From Pseudomonas alkylphenolica (GTDB taxonomy: Bacteria > Pseudomonadota > Gammaproteobacteria > Pseudomonadales > Pseudomonadaceae), in contig NZ_CP009048.1 of the NCBI RefSeq assembly GCF_000746525.1, positions 467,501 through 531,500 of the forward strand: a DNA stretch of 64,000 nucleotides, read 5' to 3'. Under the pieces are notes generated by a model. That model did not search any database and was not told the origin of the DNA. It saw nothing but the letters and a program-made list of their open reading frames with translations. Shown one piece after another: positions 29,121 to 40,742 of this stretch. The position numbers were made by a program, and so were the translations under genes. Position 1 is the first letter of the stretch; every line of letters starts with the position of its first letter.

Positions 29121-30106
29121 AGTCGGGTCTCGGCCATCTGGTAGGCGGTTTCCAGGGCGACTTGCAGGCTGCCGGTGTCAATCTTGCCGCTGCCGGCCAG
29201 ATCCAGGGCGGTGCCGTGATCGACCGACGTGCGGATGATCGGCAGGCCCAGAGTCACGTTGACGGCGGCGCCAAAGCCCTTGTACTTGAGTACGGGCAAG
29301 CCCTGGTCGTGGTACATCGCCAGCACTGCGTCGCAGTGCTCCAGATATTTGGGGGTAAACAGGGTATCGGCAGGCAACGGGCCGCGCAGGTCCATGCCTT
29401 CGCTGCGCAGGCGCGCCAATGTGGGTTCGATGGTGTCGATTTCTTCATGGCCAAGGTGGCCACCTTCACCGGCGTGCGGGTTCAGGCCGCAGACCAGGAT
29501 GCGCGGATTGGCAATGCCGAACTTCTGTTGCAGGTCGGCGTGCAGGATCCGCGTGACGCGTTCCAGGCGTTCCGGGGTGATGGCGTCGGCTACATCGCGC
29601 AGGGGCAGGTGAGTGGTCACCAGGGCTACGCGCAAGCCGCGAGTGGCCAACATCATCACCACTTGCGCGGTGCCGGTGAGATCGGCGAGAAATTCGGTGT
29701 GGCCGGAAAAGGCGATACCGCTCTCGTTGATCACACCCTTGTGCACAGGCGCGGTGATCATCCCGGCAAAATGCCCGTCCAGGCAGCCTTGGCCTGCGCG
29801 GGTCAGGGTTTCCAGAACGAAAGCGGCATTGGCCTTGTCCAGCTGGCCAGCCACCACCGGGTTCTGCAGCGGCGTGTCCCAGACATACAGGCTACCGGCT
29901 GGAGCAGGCTGGTCAGGAAGGGTGTCGAGGCTGACCGGGAGCAGATTGACAGCCACACCCAGCTGCGTGGCCCGCTCGGCGAGCAGGTCACGGCTGGTGA
30001 TGGCAATCAGGGGGTGAGGCTGGGCTTGCGCGGCGAGCAGCAGGCACAGGTCGGGACCTATACCGGCCGGCTCACCGGGTGTGAGGGCGAAGCGCTGAAG
30101 TTTCAC
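29117..30106 (-). CDS. pdxA: 4-hydroxythreonine-4-phosphate dehydrogenase PdxA
   Basis: NAD-dependent oxidation of 4-phosphohydroxy-L-threonine in pyridoxal phosphate biosynthesis. In the 329-aa protein, the substrate and metal ligands are visible in [20 protein letters not shown] and [17 protein letters not shown]. The N-terminus [16 protein letters not shown] is diagnostic. It overlaps surA upstream and rsmA downstream by 4 bases each, as expected inside the lptD-surA-pdxA-rsmA operon. Confidence 0.98.
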   Translation of the reverse strand: MKLQRFALTPGEPAGIGPDLCLLLAAQAQPHPLIAITSRDLLAERATQLGVAVNLLPVSLDTLPDQPAPAGSLYVWDTPLQNPVVAGQLDKANAAFVLETLTRAGQGCLDGHFAGMITAPVHKGVINESGIAFSGHTEFLADLTGTAQVVMMLATRGLRVALVTTHLPLRDVADAITPERLERVTRILHADLQQKFGIANPRILVCGLNPHAGEGGHLGHEEIDTIEPTLARLRSEGMDLRGPLPADTLFTPKYLEHCDAVLAMYHDQGLPVLKYKGFGAAVNVTLGLPIIRTSVDHGTALDLAGSGKIDTGSLQVALETAYQMAETRL

Positions 30107-31425
30107 TGGGAGGCCTGATCGGCGCCAGGAAGCTTGATTTCAACGTAGGCTTCGTCCCGGATCTGACGCAGCCAGGTTTGCAGCTCTTCGTCGTACTTGC
30201 GGTTACGCAGTACGTTCATCGCTTGTTGCTCACGGGCTTGCTCGGTGCTGTCAGTGGCGCGACGGCCGATGACTTCAAGGACGTGCCAGCCGTACTGGGT
30301 TTTGAACGGCTTGGTGACCTGACCCTGCTGGGCAGTGGCCATTTCTTCACGGAACTCGGGCACCAGGGCATTCGGGTCGATCCAGTTCAGGTCGCCACCG
30401 TTGAGAGCCGAACCCGGGTCTTCGGAGTAGCTCTTCGCCAGTTGGGCGAAATCTTCACCGTTCTGGATGCGCTCGTAGAGTTTCTCTGCCAGTGCTTTGG
30501 TAGCCGCTTCGCTGCGGATCTCGCTAGGCTTGATCAGGATATGGCGAACGTGCACTTCGTCACGCACCATGGTCTGGCCGCCACGCTTTTCCTGCAGCTT
30601 GAGGATGATGAAGCCGCCTGGTGTACGGACAGGCTCGGTGACATCGCCCACCGACATGGCGCTGAGCATACGGTCGAAAGGTGGTGGCAGCTGAGCCGCT
30701 TTACGCCAGCCCATCTCACCGCCTTCCAGCGCGCTTTCGCTTGCCGAACGGGCGATCGCCAGTTGAGCGAAGTCGGCACCCTGCTTGAGCTGCAGGTAAA
30801 CCTGTTCTGCTTGCTTGGCTGCGGCCTGGATGGCGGTCGAATCAGCGCGTTCCGGGGTAGGGATCAGGATGTTGGCCAGGCGGAACTCTTCCGACAGCTG
30901 CATCTTGCCCATGTCCGAGGCGAGGAAGTTCTTCACTTCCTGCTCCGACACCTGAATGCGCTCGGCGACACGACGCTGACGCACGCGGCTGATGATCATC
31001 TCGCGACGTACCTGCTCGCGAGCATCGTCATAGGACAGACCGTCGCGGGCCAGGGCCGCGCGGAACTGCTCCAGGTTCATGCCATTGCGCTGGGCGATGG
31101 TGCCGATGGCCTGGTTCAGCTCTTCGTCGGTGATGCGGATGCCGGAGCGGTCGCCGATCTGCAGTTGCAGGTTTTCGACGATCAGGCGTTCAAGCACCTG
31201 TTGATCGAGCACGCTAGCAGGTGGCACGGAGCCACCACGCTTGGCGATGGTCTGCTGGACTTCACGCACGCGGCTGTCCAGTTGGCTCTTCATCACCACG
31301 TCGTTGTCGACGATGGCCACAACGCTGTCCAGGGTTTGCACGGCGGCATGCGCCGTGCTGCTCAGCAATACAGCGCCCAGCAGCAGCGGGCGCAGACAAT
31401 CAGTAAGCTTGGTCTTCACGTTCAC
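30103..31425 (-). CDS. surA: Periplasmic chaperone and peptidyl-prolyl isomerase SurA
   Basis: Escorts unfolded outer-membrane proteins, including LptD, through the periplasm to the BAM complex. The 440-aa protein has a signal peptide (about 1-27, ending STAHA), a SurA N-terminal chaperone domain and two parvulin domains (about 175-275 and 285-385, with [20 protein letters not shown] in the second). No ATG is available, so it starts with GTG at 31425, five bases after AAGG; a second GTG two codons later is the alternative. The start lies 26 bases inside lptD. Confidence 0.96.
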   Translation of the reverse strand: MNVKTKLTDCLRPLLLGAVLLSSTAHAAVQTLDSVVAIVDNDVVMKSQLDSRVREVQQTIAKRGGSVPPASVLDQQVLERLIVENLQLQIGDRSGIRITDEELNQAIGTIAQRNGMNLEQFRAALARDGLSYDDAREQVRREMIISRVRQRRVAERIQVSEQEVKNFLASDMGKMQLSEEFRLANILIPTPERADSTAIQAAAKQAEQVYLQLKQGADFAQLAIARSASESALEGGEMGWRKAAQLPPPFDRMLSAMSVGDVTEPVRTPGGFIILKLQEKRGGQTMVRDEVHVRHILIKPSEIRSEAATKALAEKLYERIQNGEDFAQLAKSYSEDPGSALNGGDLNWIDPNALVPEFREEMATAQQGQVTKPFKTQYGWHVLEVIGRRATDSTEQAREQQAMNVLRNRKYDEELQTWLRQIRDEAYVEIKLPGADQASQ

Positions 31426-34210
31426 GATAACCTTGAATGCCTTTGTCGAGGAAAGACTCGACCTTATTGCCCACTACGCCGCCGAGGCCTTTCAGCACAA
31501 CCTGCAGGAAGACGCCGTGGTCACCTTTTTCGTTTTGCGGAGTTGCCTGGCTGAAATCGTCGTAGTCAATCCAGTAACGGTTGATCAGACGCAGCTTCCA
31601 GCAGCAGTTGTCGTACTCGAAACCACCGAATGCTTCCAGGGTACGGTTGCGGTTGTAGTCGTGCTGCCAGCGGGCGATCGCGGTCCACTGCGGAACGATC
31701 GGCCACATGACCGAGAAGTCATGTTGCTGGATCTTGTAGTAGTCCTTGATGTAGTTCGCGTCGCCTGGCTTGCCGTAGTCACCACCCCCGACTTGCCATT
31801 GGCCAGTTGAGCTGTTGTAAATGACCATGTCGTTACGGTAACGGTAGCCGAGGTTGACGACCTTGTTGACGTCGTCTTCAGGCTGGTAGTGGAACATCGC
31901 GCTGCCCGAGCGGGTGCTGCGGCTGTCCGGGTCCCAGTTGAAGTCGGAGTTGAAGCGCCAGTCGCGGTTGTAGCGGTATTGGTATTCCAGCGCATAGGGA
32001 GAAACATCCGACTGTGCATCTTTGCGGTCTTCAAACGAGACGCCAGGCAATTGAACCTTGCGGTCTTTGAAGTACAGCGCTTGGCCGACGCTCAAGCGTT
32101 GACGTTCGAAGCCGTTGTCTTCGATCCAGCGGTTGGTTACACCCAGAGACAGCTTGTTTTCGTCGCCGATACGGTCGTTGCCGGAGAAACGGTTGTCGCG
32201 GAACAGCGAGGCGTAGTTGAACGTCGTTTCGCTGGTGTCGAAGACCGGAATGTCACGCTGGTCTTCATTCGGGACGTAAAGGTAGTACAGACGCGGTTCC
32301 AGGGTCTGACGGTAGTTTTTGCCGAACCACTGGGTATTGCGGTCAAAGTACAAGCCGCTGTCGACGCTGAAGATTGGTACGTTACGATTTTGCGTACTGC
32401 CGAACTTGCCAAAGTCTGCCGACTGGCCAGCAGACTGCTGTTTGCCCAGGCTGTCCAGATCAAGATCATAATGCGTAGACGCGTACTTCAGCGATGGCGT
32501 CAGGTAGCCGTAGGTCGCTGTCAGAGGCAGGCTGATTTTTGGCGCTGCATGCAGACGGGTGCCGTTTGCACGTGCGAGGCCAGTAACGTTCTGGTCGATA
32601 CGACCACCATCCTGGCGCACGCTTCTATCAATGTTGCCGTCTTCGTCGAATACGGTTCCGCTTTTCAGATCACGATCGAATCGAACTGCTTCAGTCTCAT
32701 AACTGAAGTCAAAGCCACCCGGATGATAAGGCAGCATGCCGTTGATGGTGATTTGCGGCAGCTTGTCATAAGGGGTGATCTGCGAAATGGTCGCCAGCTC
32801 AAAGGACTGTACGTTCAAGCGCGCAGTGTAGCTGTCGCCACGCCAGCTCAACGCACCTTGCTGATTGAGGAAGTCAGTGCTTTCGACGCCAATCTGATCC
32901 GATTCCAGATCCTGGAAGTAGAACGGATCGCTGATGTCGGTGTAGTCGACTTCAGTCAGCAGGCGCTCGTCAAGACCGCCCTTGTGTTGCCAGTTGACCA
33001 TCCAGCGTTTTTCTTCGTAGTCCGTCTGCAGCTTGCGATCGTCATTCTCGTCATTCAGGAAAGCACCACCAAACTGACCTTCGCTGGACTTGGTCAGGTA
33101 GCGGAACTCGCCTTCCATCAACAGGCCGCGATCGGCCATGTAGCGTGGATACAAGGTGGCGTCGTAGTTTGGCGCCAGGTTGAAGTAGTACGGCGTGACC
33201 AGCATGAAGCCGGTGTCACTGCTGGTACTGAACGATGGCGGCAGGAAGCCGGATTGGCGGCGGTCGTCGATCGGGAAGTAGATATACGGCGTGTAGAACA
33301 CCGGAATATCCTTGACCCGCAGGGTGACGTTGGTCGCGGTACCGAAACCGGTGGCCGGGTTCAGGGTGATGTTGTTGCCCTTGAGCTGCCAGGCGTTGCT
33401 GTTCGGCTCACAGGTGGTGTAGGTACCATCCTTGAGGCGGATGATGGCGTTCTCGGCGCGCTTGGCGTACAGCGCGCTACCGCGGATGCGCGACTTGTGC
33501 ATCACGTATTCGGCGTTGTCGACCTTGGCTTCACCGGTGTCGAGCTGAATGTCGGCATGGTCGCCGACCACCAGCGAACCGTTGTCACGGATCTTCACGT
33601 TGCCGGCGAGTTCGCCACGATTCTCGGCCTGGTACAGGTTGGCCTCGTCGGCTTCAACCTGCATGCTGCCCTGGCGCATGACCACATCACCGGCGAGGGT
33701 GGCGATCTGCTGCTCTTGCTGGTAGCGGGACACCTTGGCGCCGATGAAGGTCGGGGCTTCATCCTTTGGCGTGGTGTCATCCATGCCCGGACGGGTCGGC
33801 TCGATATAGGCGCCGGCACAGTACGGCCCGGTTTCGGCGAGCTGGGCAGGGGTCAGCTGATCACGCGGAACCCAGTCCAGGTGGCTGTAGTCGGCGCTGC
33901 GGGATTTCAGCACACGGCCTTTGCTCTCGGTAACGAGCATCGGGCCCTTGCCGGCCTCTTCGACGGCTTCGCCGGTCTCAGCGGTGGCTTCACCCGTCGA
34001 GCTGGCAGCTGCACCCGGATGCACCGGACGAGGCGGCAGCGCGGCAGCATTGGCTTTGGGCTTGCAGTCCCAGCCTCCGGCAGCGGACACTTGGCAGTCG
34101 AATTGCTCTGCGGCGACCACATACGAGGTGGCCAGAGGTTGCAGCGCCAGCAGACCGCCGGTGACCAGCAACGGGAATTTTTTACGAAACGCGGGGGATT
34201 TCAATGCCAT
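31400..34210 (-). CDS. lptD: LPS assembly outer-membrane protein LptD
   Basis: Beta-barrel that inserts lipopolysaccharide into the outer leaflet with LptE; essential in most Gram-negatives. The 936-aa protein begins [19 protein letters not shown] with a signal peptide to about residue 33. An N-terminal OstA/LptA-like jellyroll (about 170-310) and a C-terminal barrel follow. Cysteines of the interdomain disulfides are seen at C39, C49 and in the C-terminal [13 protein letters not shown] pair. I use the ATG at 34210; the frame upstream to 34300 runs into the group II intron. Its 5' leader is split by the intron, which lies 70 bp upstream of the start codon. Confidence 0.97.
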   Translation of the reverse strand: MALKSPAFRKKFPLLVTGGLLALQPLATSYVVAAEQFDCQVSAAGGWDCKPKANAAALPPRPVHPGAAASSTGEATAETGEAVEEAGKGPMLVTESKGRVLKSRSADYSHLDWVPRDQLTPAQLAETGPYCAGAYIEPTRPGMDDTTPKDEAPTFIGAKVSRYQQEQQIATLAGDVVMRQGSMQVEADEANLYQAENRGELAGNVKIRDNGSLVVGDHADIQLDTGEAKVDNAEYVMHKSRIRGSALYAKRAENAIIRLKDGTYTTCEPNSNAWQLKGNNITLNPATGFGTATNVTLRVKDIPVFYTPYIYFPIDDRRQSGFLPPSFSTSSDTGFMLVTPYYFNLAPNYDATLYPRYMADRGLLMEGEFRYLTKSSEGQFGGAFLNDENDDRKLQTDYEEKRWMVNWQHKGGLDERLLTEVDYTDISDPFYFQDLESDQIGVESTDFLNQQGALSWRGDSYTARLNVQSFELATISQITPYDKLPQITINGMLPYHPGGFDFSYETEAVRFDRDLKSGTVFDEDGNIDRSVRQDGGRIDQNVTGLARANGTRLHAAPKISLPLTATYGYLTPSLKYASTHYDLDLDSLGKQQSAGQSADFGKFGSTQNRNVPIFSVDSGLYFDRNTQWFGKNYRQTLEPRLYYLYVPNEDQRDIPVFDTSETTFNYASLFRDNRFSGNDRIGDENKLSLGVTNRWIEDNGFERQRLSVGQALYFKDRKVQLPGVSFEDRKDAQSDVSPYALEYQYRYNRDWRFNSDFNWDPDSRSTRSGSAMFHYQPEDDVNKVVNLGYRYRNDMVIYNSSTGQWQVGGGDYGKPGDANYIKDYYKIQQHDFSVMWPIVPQWTAIARWQHDYNRNRTLEAFGGFEYDNCCWKLRLINRYWIDYDDFSQATPQNEKGDHGVFLQVVLKGLGGVVGNKVESFLDKGIQGYREREDQAY

Positions 34211-34280
34211 CTTATTAGTCCGGGCTTCCTGCGTGCCATCTGCCCGCGTGTGGGGCCGCACGCCTCTCGATGGTCTGAAA
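34211..34280 (-). promoter_or_regulatory. Proximal part of the lptD leader (3' exon side of the intron)
   Basis: These 70 bases lie between the proposed intron 3' end and lptD, and together with 37128-37187 make up the original intergenic region of about 130 bp. They contain GC-rich segments (CGTGCGGCCCCACACGCGGG) that can pair, and no convincing promoter, so the native lptD promoter is probably on the far side of the intron. Confidence 0.45.
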
Positions 34281-34319
34281 GTCGGGTGGGAACTGACCAT
34301 TACTGGCCAGTTCCCCCCT

Positions 34320-34355
34320 AAGAACCGTACGTGCGCCTTTCAGCGCATACGGCTC
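34320..34355 (-). ncRNA. Group II intron domain V
   Basis: Read on the minus strand, GAGCCGTATGCGCTGAAAGG continues through CGCACGTACGGTTCTT: the conserved catalytic hairpin with GAAA tetraloop and the two-base bulge. The maturase stop codon (TGA, 34356-34354) overlaps its first bases, so translation runs right up to the catalytic core. Confidence 0.92.
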
Positions 34356-36063
34356 AAGCCTTTACGAAGCTCCCAGAGGGAGCCGGTTTGCTCACGTGCA
34401 GACCACGCGTGTGGAGCTGGTTGTGACAGTTGGGGTGCAAGAGTACCCGATTGCCTAGTTCATCGCCACCGCCCAAAGAGCGGTGATTGATGTGGTGGTC
34501 GTGCCACCCTGTTTCCCTAGTGATCGGTTGCCCACATAGCTGACATAGACCGCTTTGGCTGGCGAATAGAGTGCCGATTTGTTTCCGGTATTTCAGCTGT
34601 TTCAGCATCCGGTCGGTCCTCAGTTTCTCGCCTATAGCTTCCATGGCCGGATCGTAGGGATTGTAATCCCCACTCACCTTCTTATGTCGCTCGATCGGTG
34701 TACTCGCAAGCGTGTACAGCTCGACCTCCCGTTTTGTTCCAGCTTCATCAGTCACCGTGGTGGCGAACACCCAGTTCCTATCGCCTAGGGATCGGAAATA
34801 TTTCTTCCTTACCCAATCGAGGGTCTTGTTTGGGTGTCGCCTTTTCGCCCAACGCCAGAGTTTGATAAACACCCTGTAATCCATTCGGCTATACGCCTGC
34901 TTCGCGACTACTGGTTGGTGGTACAGCGCCCAGCCTCTCAGTTTTAGGTTGAGCATTCGGATCAGATCCTCCTGCTTGGCCGTCTTGTGAGAGTCGATCG
35001 CCTCTCTGATCTTGCTGTAGAACGCCTTGACGTTCTTCTTGCTCGGCTTGATCAGTAACGTTCCATCGTATTTCCGGAAATTCCATCCAAGAAAGTCGAA
35101 GCCTCCGTCGATGTGAACGATCCGCGTCTTTTTGAGTGAAAGCCGCAGTCCGCGCGTTGCGAGGAACTGCTCTACCCAAGGTTTTACTTCGTTTTCCAGC
35201 ACCTCCGGGGAGGTGCCGGTGATTACGAAGTCGTCGGCGTATCGCACCACGTTCACCTTCAGCTTCTTCGCCCTTGACATCCCCAAGTGTTCCTTGAGGA
35301 GTGTTTCCAGACCATCCAGTGCCAGATTTGCCAGCGTCGGGGAGATAATTCCCCCCTGCGGCGTGCCTGCGTCCGTTGCGTGTAACTGCCCCTTGTGAAT
35401 GACTCCAGCCTTTAACCACTGCCGAAGCATCCGTGTATCCGTGGGGGCGTTCCTTAATAGCCATTCGTGGTTGATGTTGTCGAAGAATCCCTCGATGTCC
35501 GCGTCCAATACCCAGCAAGCCGAGGCCCGCTTGGATAGGCACAAGAACAACTGCGCCATCGCATCCGCCGTACAGCGTTCGATCCTGAAGCCGTAGCTGT
35601 TCGGATCTCCTCGGGTTTCGGCGATGGGAGATAGGGCCAGCATATACAGCGCTTGCATGGCCCTATCCGTCATGGTCGGTATGCCCAAAGGGCGTTCCCG
35701 TCCATCCGATTTCGGGATGTAGACACGCCGTAATGGCCGAGCCTTGTATCCCCGCGTCTTCAATTGATCAACCGCATTCCATTTTGCGTTGGGTGTATCC
35801 CAGAGTTGCCTATCGACTCCCGCCGTGCGGCTTCCCTGATTTTCCGTGACTCTCCGTACAGCCAAGTATCTGGCCGACTTTGAGCGGGTAAGCATCCGTT
35901 GCAGGGACTTAACCTTGCGCCATTTGCTTTCCCGACAAGCCTTCGCAATTCGCAGCTGCATTTCCCGAACGTTCCGCTGAACTCGACGCCAATCGACGTC
36001 GTGCCACTGTTGCGGCTCGCTGGAAAGCGCAGACTCCGAGCATTGATGCTTGAGCGCTATCAT
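34354..36063 (-). CDS. ltrA: Group II intron reverse transcriptase/maturase with HNH endonuclease
   Basis: Intron-encoded protein of 569 aa that helps splicing and mediates retrohoming. The N-terminal RT0/fingers region leads to the reverse transcriptase palm with YADD at residues 275-278 (VVRYADDFVITG) and the upstream DAGTPQGGIISPTLANL. The X/maturase domain spans about 340-470. The C-terminal HNH nuclease lies at about 506-552 (CQLCGQ, WHDHHINHRSLGG, LLHPNCHNQLH). All motifs look intact, so the intron may be mobile and splicing-competent. The ATG at 36063 gives MIALKHQCSE. Confidence 0.95.
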   Translation of the reverse strand: MIALKHQCSESALSSEPQQWHDVDWRRVQRNVREMQLRIAKACRESKWRKVKSLQRMLTRSKSARYLAVRRVTENQGSRTAGVDRQLWDTPNAKWNAVDQLKTRGYKARPLRRVYIPKSDGRERPLGIPTMTDRAMQALYMLALSPIAETRGDPNSYGFRIERCTADAMAQLFLCLSKRASACWVLDADIEGFFDNINHEWLLRNAPTDTRMLRQWLKAGVIHKGQLHATDAGTPQGGIISPTLANLALDGLETLLKEHLGMSRAKKLKVNVVRYADDFVITGTSPEVLENEVKPWVEQFLATRGLRLSLKKTRIVHIDGGFDFLGWNFRKYDGTLLIKPSKKNVKAFYSKIREAIDSHKTAKQEDLIRMLNLKLRGWALYHQPVVAKQAYSRMDYRVFIKLWRWAKRRHPNKTLDWVRKKYFRSLGDRNWVFATTVTDEAGTKREVELYTLASTPIERHKKVSGDYNPYDPAMEAIGEKLRTDRMLKQLKYRKQIGTLFASQSGLCQLCGQPITRETGWHDHHINHRSLGGGDELGNRVLLHPNCHNQLHTRGLHVSKPAPSGSFVKA

Positions 36064-37127
36064 GCTGCTTTCCTCTCATTGTTGAATCCACCCATGGAGA
36101 GGAGTGCACGTACTACTACCCCTGGTGGGGTCGAGTGCACCCCGCCAGGGCGGAAAAGCAAGGGTCATGGACCCAAGGGTTAATGAGACAGCTTCCTGTC
36201 AGTGTAATTGCGACGAAAGACCACGCAGAAGTCTGCCCGGTTTCCCGTGAGGTGATGTTTCAACCTCTATCCAGACTATTACGGTCTGGCATTCGCTTTT
36301 TCTGCGATCCCATACCCGCATAACTAACAGTGTTCCTTACGGTCCACCTGCCCTAAGGGCAGTTATACGGGCTTACCACGTTCCCTGTCTGTCACACGAC
36401 TGGGTTAGGCCCCGCCTTTTCACCGGAGGTTATGATGGCGACGTACCCCCACATCCCACAGGGATATCCAACCTCGTACCATTTTGGTTCATGCCTAACA
36501 GCAGTTTTGGCATGGTTATCCTTACGGTGTTTATCAGCGATTCACTTGTGTTGGCCGTACCAGCCAGCCTAGCGCCTCAACCCGGTACTGCTCCGAGTCT
36601 CTGCATTCCTCCTCGCGGAAGAGATGCACCCATATGGGGGCTACGTTGTCTGACGGGCTTCACACACCACCGTTGCCAGTGATGCATGCCGTCGTAGGCT
36701 ACCGTTGGTCGCACAACGAGTCCGCTACTGCTCCATAGAGGCGGCAGTTGGACAATGACAGACAGAGCTTTCGCTCATGTCTCCTGGAAGACCGAACCAA
36801 GACAGCAAGATAGCCGTTGGTCGGAAAGTAGATGCCTCCTGATTCAAAATGAGCAGGAGGAGACCCCTGCGGGGGTCGAATCCCCCGCTTGGGTTGGTAT
36901 GTAGAGGGCTCTCCAAAACCGGATGCTGCTGGTTTTGCGGTCGTGCTACCGAGAGCTGAACGACCTTGGGTTTTGCCATCCGCCGCAGCGGTAAGTTCTT
37001 GAAGGCAATGAACTTCTGGGCGGTTTTGTTTCTTGGGGATGGATACCCAAGTATTCGATTTCCTCCCGGAAATCCCATCAAGCTGACCATACAGCTTGGT
37101 GGAGGAGACACGCTACGCGTGTCGCAC

Positions 37128-37187
37128 AAGATGCTGGATAATAAAGCATGACCCGCTTGACGGCTAGGGCCGTCGGAGACCCTTGTA
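37128..37187. promoter_or_regulatory. Remnant of the lptD-amgK divergent region (5' exon side of the intron)
   Basis: Only 60 bp remain between the intron 5' end and the amgK start. On the minus strand, TATTAT in GCTTTATTATCC could be a -10 box for lptD; on the plus strand GATAAT (37137-37142) could serve amgK. GACGGC and GCCGTC (37159-37174) form a small hairpin. GGAG 8 bases before 37188 is the amgK ribosome-binding site. No strong -35 is seen for either direction. Confidence 0.4.
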
Positions 37188-38881
<1,694 letters not shown>

Positions 38882-38882
38882 C

Positions 38883-39647
38883 ATGTTGTGGCCGAGCACA
38901 GTGATTGGTGCCGGGGCCGGCTTCGCCATTGCCAGCATTCCAGGGGCATTGCTGGGGGCGTTGCTGGGTCAGGCGATGGACCGCCGCTTGCAGTTGCACA
39001 GTTGGGCGCATGTCCGTGAGCGCCTGGGTGGGCGTCCGGTCTTGCGTGACGATGAGGTGCTGTTCGTGCTGCTTGGGCGTCTGGCCAAAAGTGACGGGCG
39101 GGTGGTCGACGGGCATATTCAGCAGGCGCGTCAGGAAATGCAGCGCCTGGAGATGAGCGAGACTGCGCGTCGCCGGGCGATTGCCGCGTTCAACCGTGGC
39201 AAGAGTGGCAAGGACCGCTTGGGTGTCTACCTGCGTCGTTTGCGGCAGCAACCCCATGCCGCCGAAGGCATGTTGCGCGCTTGCTTGCGCATGGCCTGGG
39301 CCGATGGCCGGGCAGGTCGACGCGAACGCGAGCTGTTGCTCGACTGGGGGCAGCAGCTGGGGTGGTCGGCGCCCAAGGTCCAGGCACTGGCGCTGGAATA
39401 TGAGCCCCAGCGGGCGGGCTTATCCAGCGCCAATCTTGGTTATCAGGACGCTTTGCGCATGCTCGGCGTCGAGGCGCACGCTGAGCCGGGCCAGATCAAA
39501 CAGGCATATCGGCGGCTGGTCAGCCGCCACCACCCGGACAAGCTGGTCGGCAGTGGCGCCAGCCCATCGCAGGTACGTGAAGCCACCGAGCGTACCCGTG
39601 AACTGCACCAGGCCTACGCGATCATCCGCCAGCGCCGCGGTTTCTAG
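38883..39647 (+). CDS. djlA: DjlA-like membrane-anchored DnaJ co-chaperone
   Basis: 254-aa protein with an N-terminal Gly/Ala-rich membrane anchor (about 5-30), a TerB-like helical domain (about 50-180, including LLGRLAKSDGRVVDGHI and RMAWADGRAGRRERE) and a C-terminal J domain with HPD at 217-219 (RLVSRHHPDKL) for stimulating DnaK. This is the DjlA architecture. It starts one base after the murU stop. Its stop codon overlaps that of the convergent DUF3530 gene in the palindrome CTAG. Confidence 0.9.
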   Translation: MLWPSTVIGAGAGFAIASIPGALLGALLGQAMDRRLQLHSWAHVRERLGGRPVLRDDEVLFVLLGRLAKSDGRVVDGHIQQARQEMQRLEMSETARRRAIAAFNRGKSGKDRLGVYLRRLRQQPHAAEGMLRACLRMAWADGRAGRRERELLLDWGQQLGWSAPKVQALALEYEPQRAGLSSANLGYQDALRMLGVEAHAEPGQIKQAYRRLVSRHHPDKLVGSGASPSQVREATERTRELHQAYAIIRQRRGF

Positions 39648-40648
39648 TCGGCCATTTCCGGGCTGAGCCAGCCACGCACGCGGCGGAACAGTTGTTCCTG
39701 TTCTGCCGCGCTGTTGCCGGGCATGGCGGTCAATCCTACCTGACGATAATTCTGGTCCTTGAGCCGTTTGCTGGCCTGCAGACGCTGCTCGGCCGCGCGT
39801 CGCGCCTGGGGCTGGTTGGTGTAGAAGAAGTCCGCGGTGGGGACTTTCAGCGAAGGCGCCAGGGCGTCCAGGCTTTGTTCGGCTTGAGCGGGCGTCTGCG
39901 CTGTGACCATTACCAGTTTCTGCACCTGTGCCGGTTGCCGCTCACTGAGATAGCGGGCAGCCCAGTAGGCGCCACTGCCATTGCCCAGCAGGACGATGCT
40001 CCGTGCGTTGTGCTGCTGGGCGTAAGCCACGGCGGCATCGAGACGGGCAAAGATGCGCTCGGCATCGGCTTTGTCATTGATGCCTGGGGCCTCGGGTTGG
40101 GCTGCACTTTCGCTGGCCTCACTCTCGGCGGTCGTAGCTTTTTCGACGCTGGCATTGGCGTCGTCAGGCGTGTCCTTGGCCGGTGCGCTCTGACCTTGGG
40201 CCACCGCCTGGCTTGGAGCCGGTGCAGTTTCGACACGTGCTTGCGGGCTGTCGGCCAGCAGGTCCGGCAGGCTCAGACTCAAACTATGCCAGCCGGCGTC
40301 CGGAAACTTGCGGCGCAACGGGCCGACGGTCTTAGGCCAGTCGGCGGTTTCGCCAGCGCCGGCGAGGATGATCAGTGCGCCCTCGGGTTCGCTGGTGTTG
40401 GCCGGTTTCCACAGCGCGAGGAAATTGTCGCTGCCGGCTTGCAGCATTTGTTGCTCGGCCTGGGGGACCTGCCGCTCCAGCGCCTGGGCATCTTCCTGGC
40501 TGCGTTCAGCCAGCGGTTGGCGCTGGACGCTTGCCGGTGGAGTGTTCTCAGCAGCTTGCGGTGTTTCATCTGCAGCCGCTTGTGCGCTACAAGGTAGTAT
40601 CAATACAAGGCAAAACGCCGGAAGCGTCGTGCGAAAAAGTGCGAACAT
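39644..40648 (-). CDS. DUF3530 family secreted alpha/beta-hydrolase-like protein
   Basis: 334-aa exported protein: signal peptide MFALFRTTLPAFCLVLILPC ending SAQAAA, then a Gln/Glu/Pro-rich linker. An alpha/beta-hydrolase-like fold follows: ALIILAGAGETADWP as the oxyanion region and IVLLGNGSGAYWAARYL, where GNGSG stands in for the nucleophile elbow. Between them (about 170-220) is an Ala/Glu/Ser-rich low-complexity insert. I start at the ATG at 40648; the frame to 40720 extends beyond the signal peptide. The function of DUF3530 proteins is not known. Confidence 0.8.
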   Translation of the reverse strand: MFALFRTTLPAFCLVLILPCSAQAAADETPQAAENTPPASVQRQPLAERSQEDAQALERQVPQAEQQMLQAGSDNFLALWKPANTSEPEGALIILAGAGETADWPKTVGPLRRKFPDAGWHSLSLSLPDLLADSPQARVETAPAPSQAVAQGQSAPAKDTPDDANASVEKATTAESEASESAAQPEAPGINDKADAERIFARLDAAVAYAQQHNARSIVLLGNGSGAYWAARYLSERQPAQVQKLVMVTAQTPAQAEQSLDALAPSLKVPTADFFYTNQPQARRAAEQRLQASKRLKDQNYRQVGLTAMPGNSAAEQEQLFRRVRGWLSPEMAD

Positions 40649-40742
40649 GGAGTGGTCCAGGCCAGAATAATACCGGCAGCCTAATAGTATTTGTCCGGGA
40701 CGGCCATGCTCGGCGGCCATCCATTCTTTGATGAGCGTTTAG

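Larger units (their letters stand above)
34281..37127 (-). mobile_element. Group II intron with maturase/HNH ORF (about 2.85 kb)
   Basis: Self-splicing retroelement in the minus orientation. The 5' end is placed at GTGCGAC (37127-37121), fitting the group II 5' consensus. Domain V is at 34320-34355. Domain VI follows as GGGGGGAACTGGCC, six loop bases, GGTCAGTTCCC, a bulged A (branch point) and CCC, and the intron ends in GAC at 34281. The maturase fills domain IV. From 36064 to 37127 there is no gene: this is the structured RNA of domains I-III plus the start of IV. I could not match EBS1 to the upstream exon, so both ends may be off by a few bases. The element is co-oriented with lptD. Confidence 0.85.

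Noticed and set aside
31889-34321. An 810-codon open frame antisense to lptD
   Set aside because: It is the codon shadow of lptD in GC-rich DNA. It has no recognisable domain and no ribosome-binding site; lptD matches a known family over its full length.
36725-37129. A 134-codon minus-strand open frame at the 5' end of the group II intron
   Set aside because: It lies in the structured domain I RNA region, has no protein motif, and its start coincides with the intron's first bases.
37128-37187. Insertion of the intron behind a transcription terminator, as for group IIC introns
   Set aside because: A small GACGGC/GCCGTC hairpin exists upstream, but it is over 30 bp from the junction and lacks a U-run. 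The maturase also has an HNH domain, which group IIC proteins lack.
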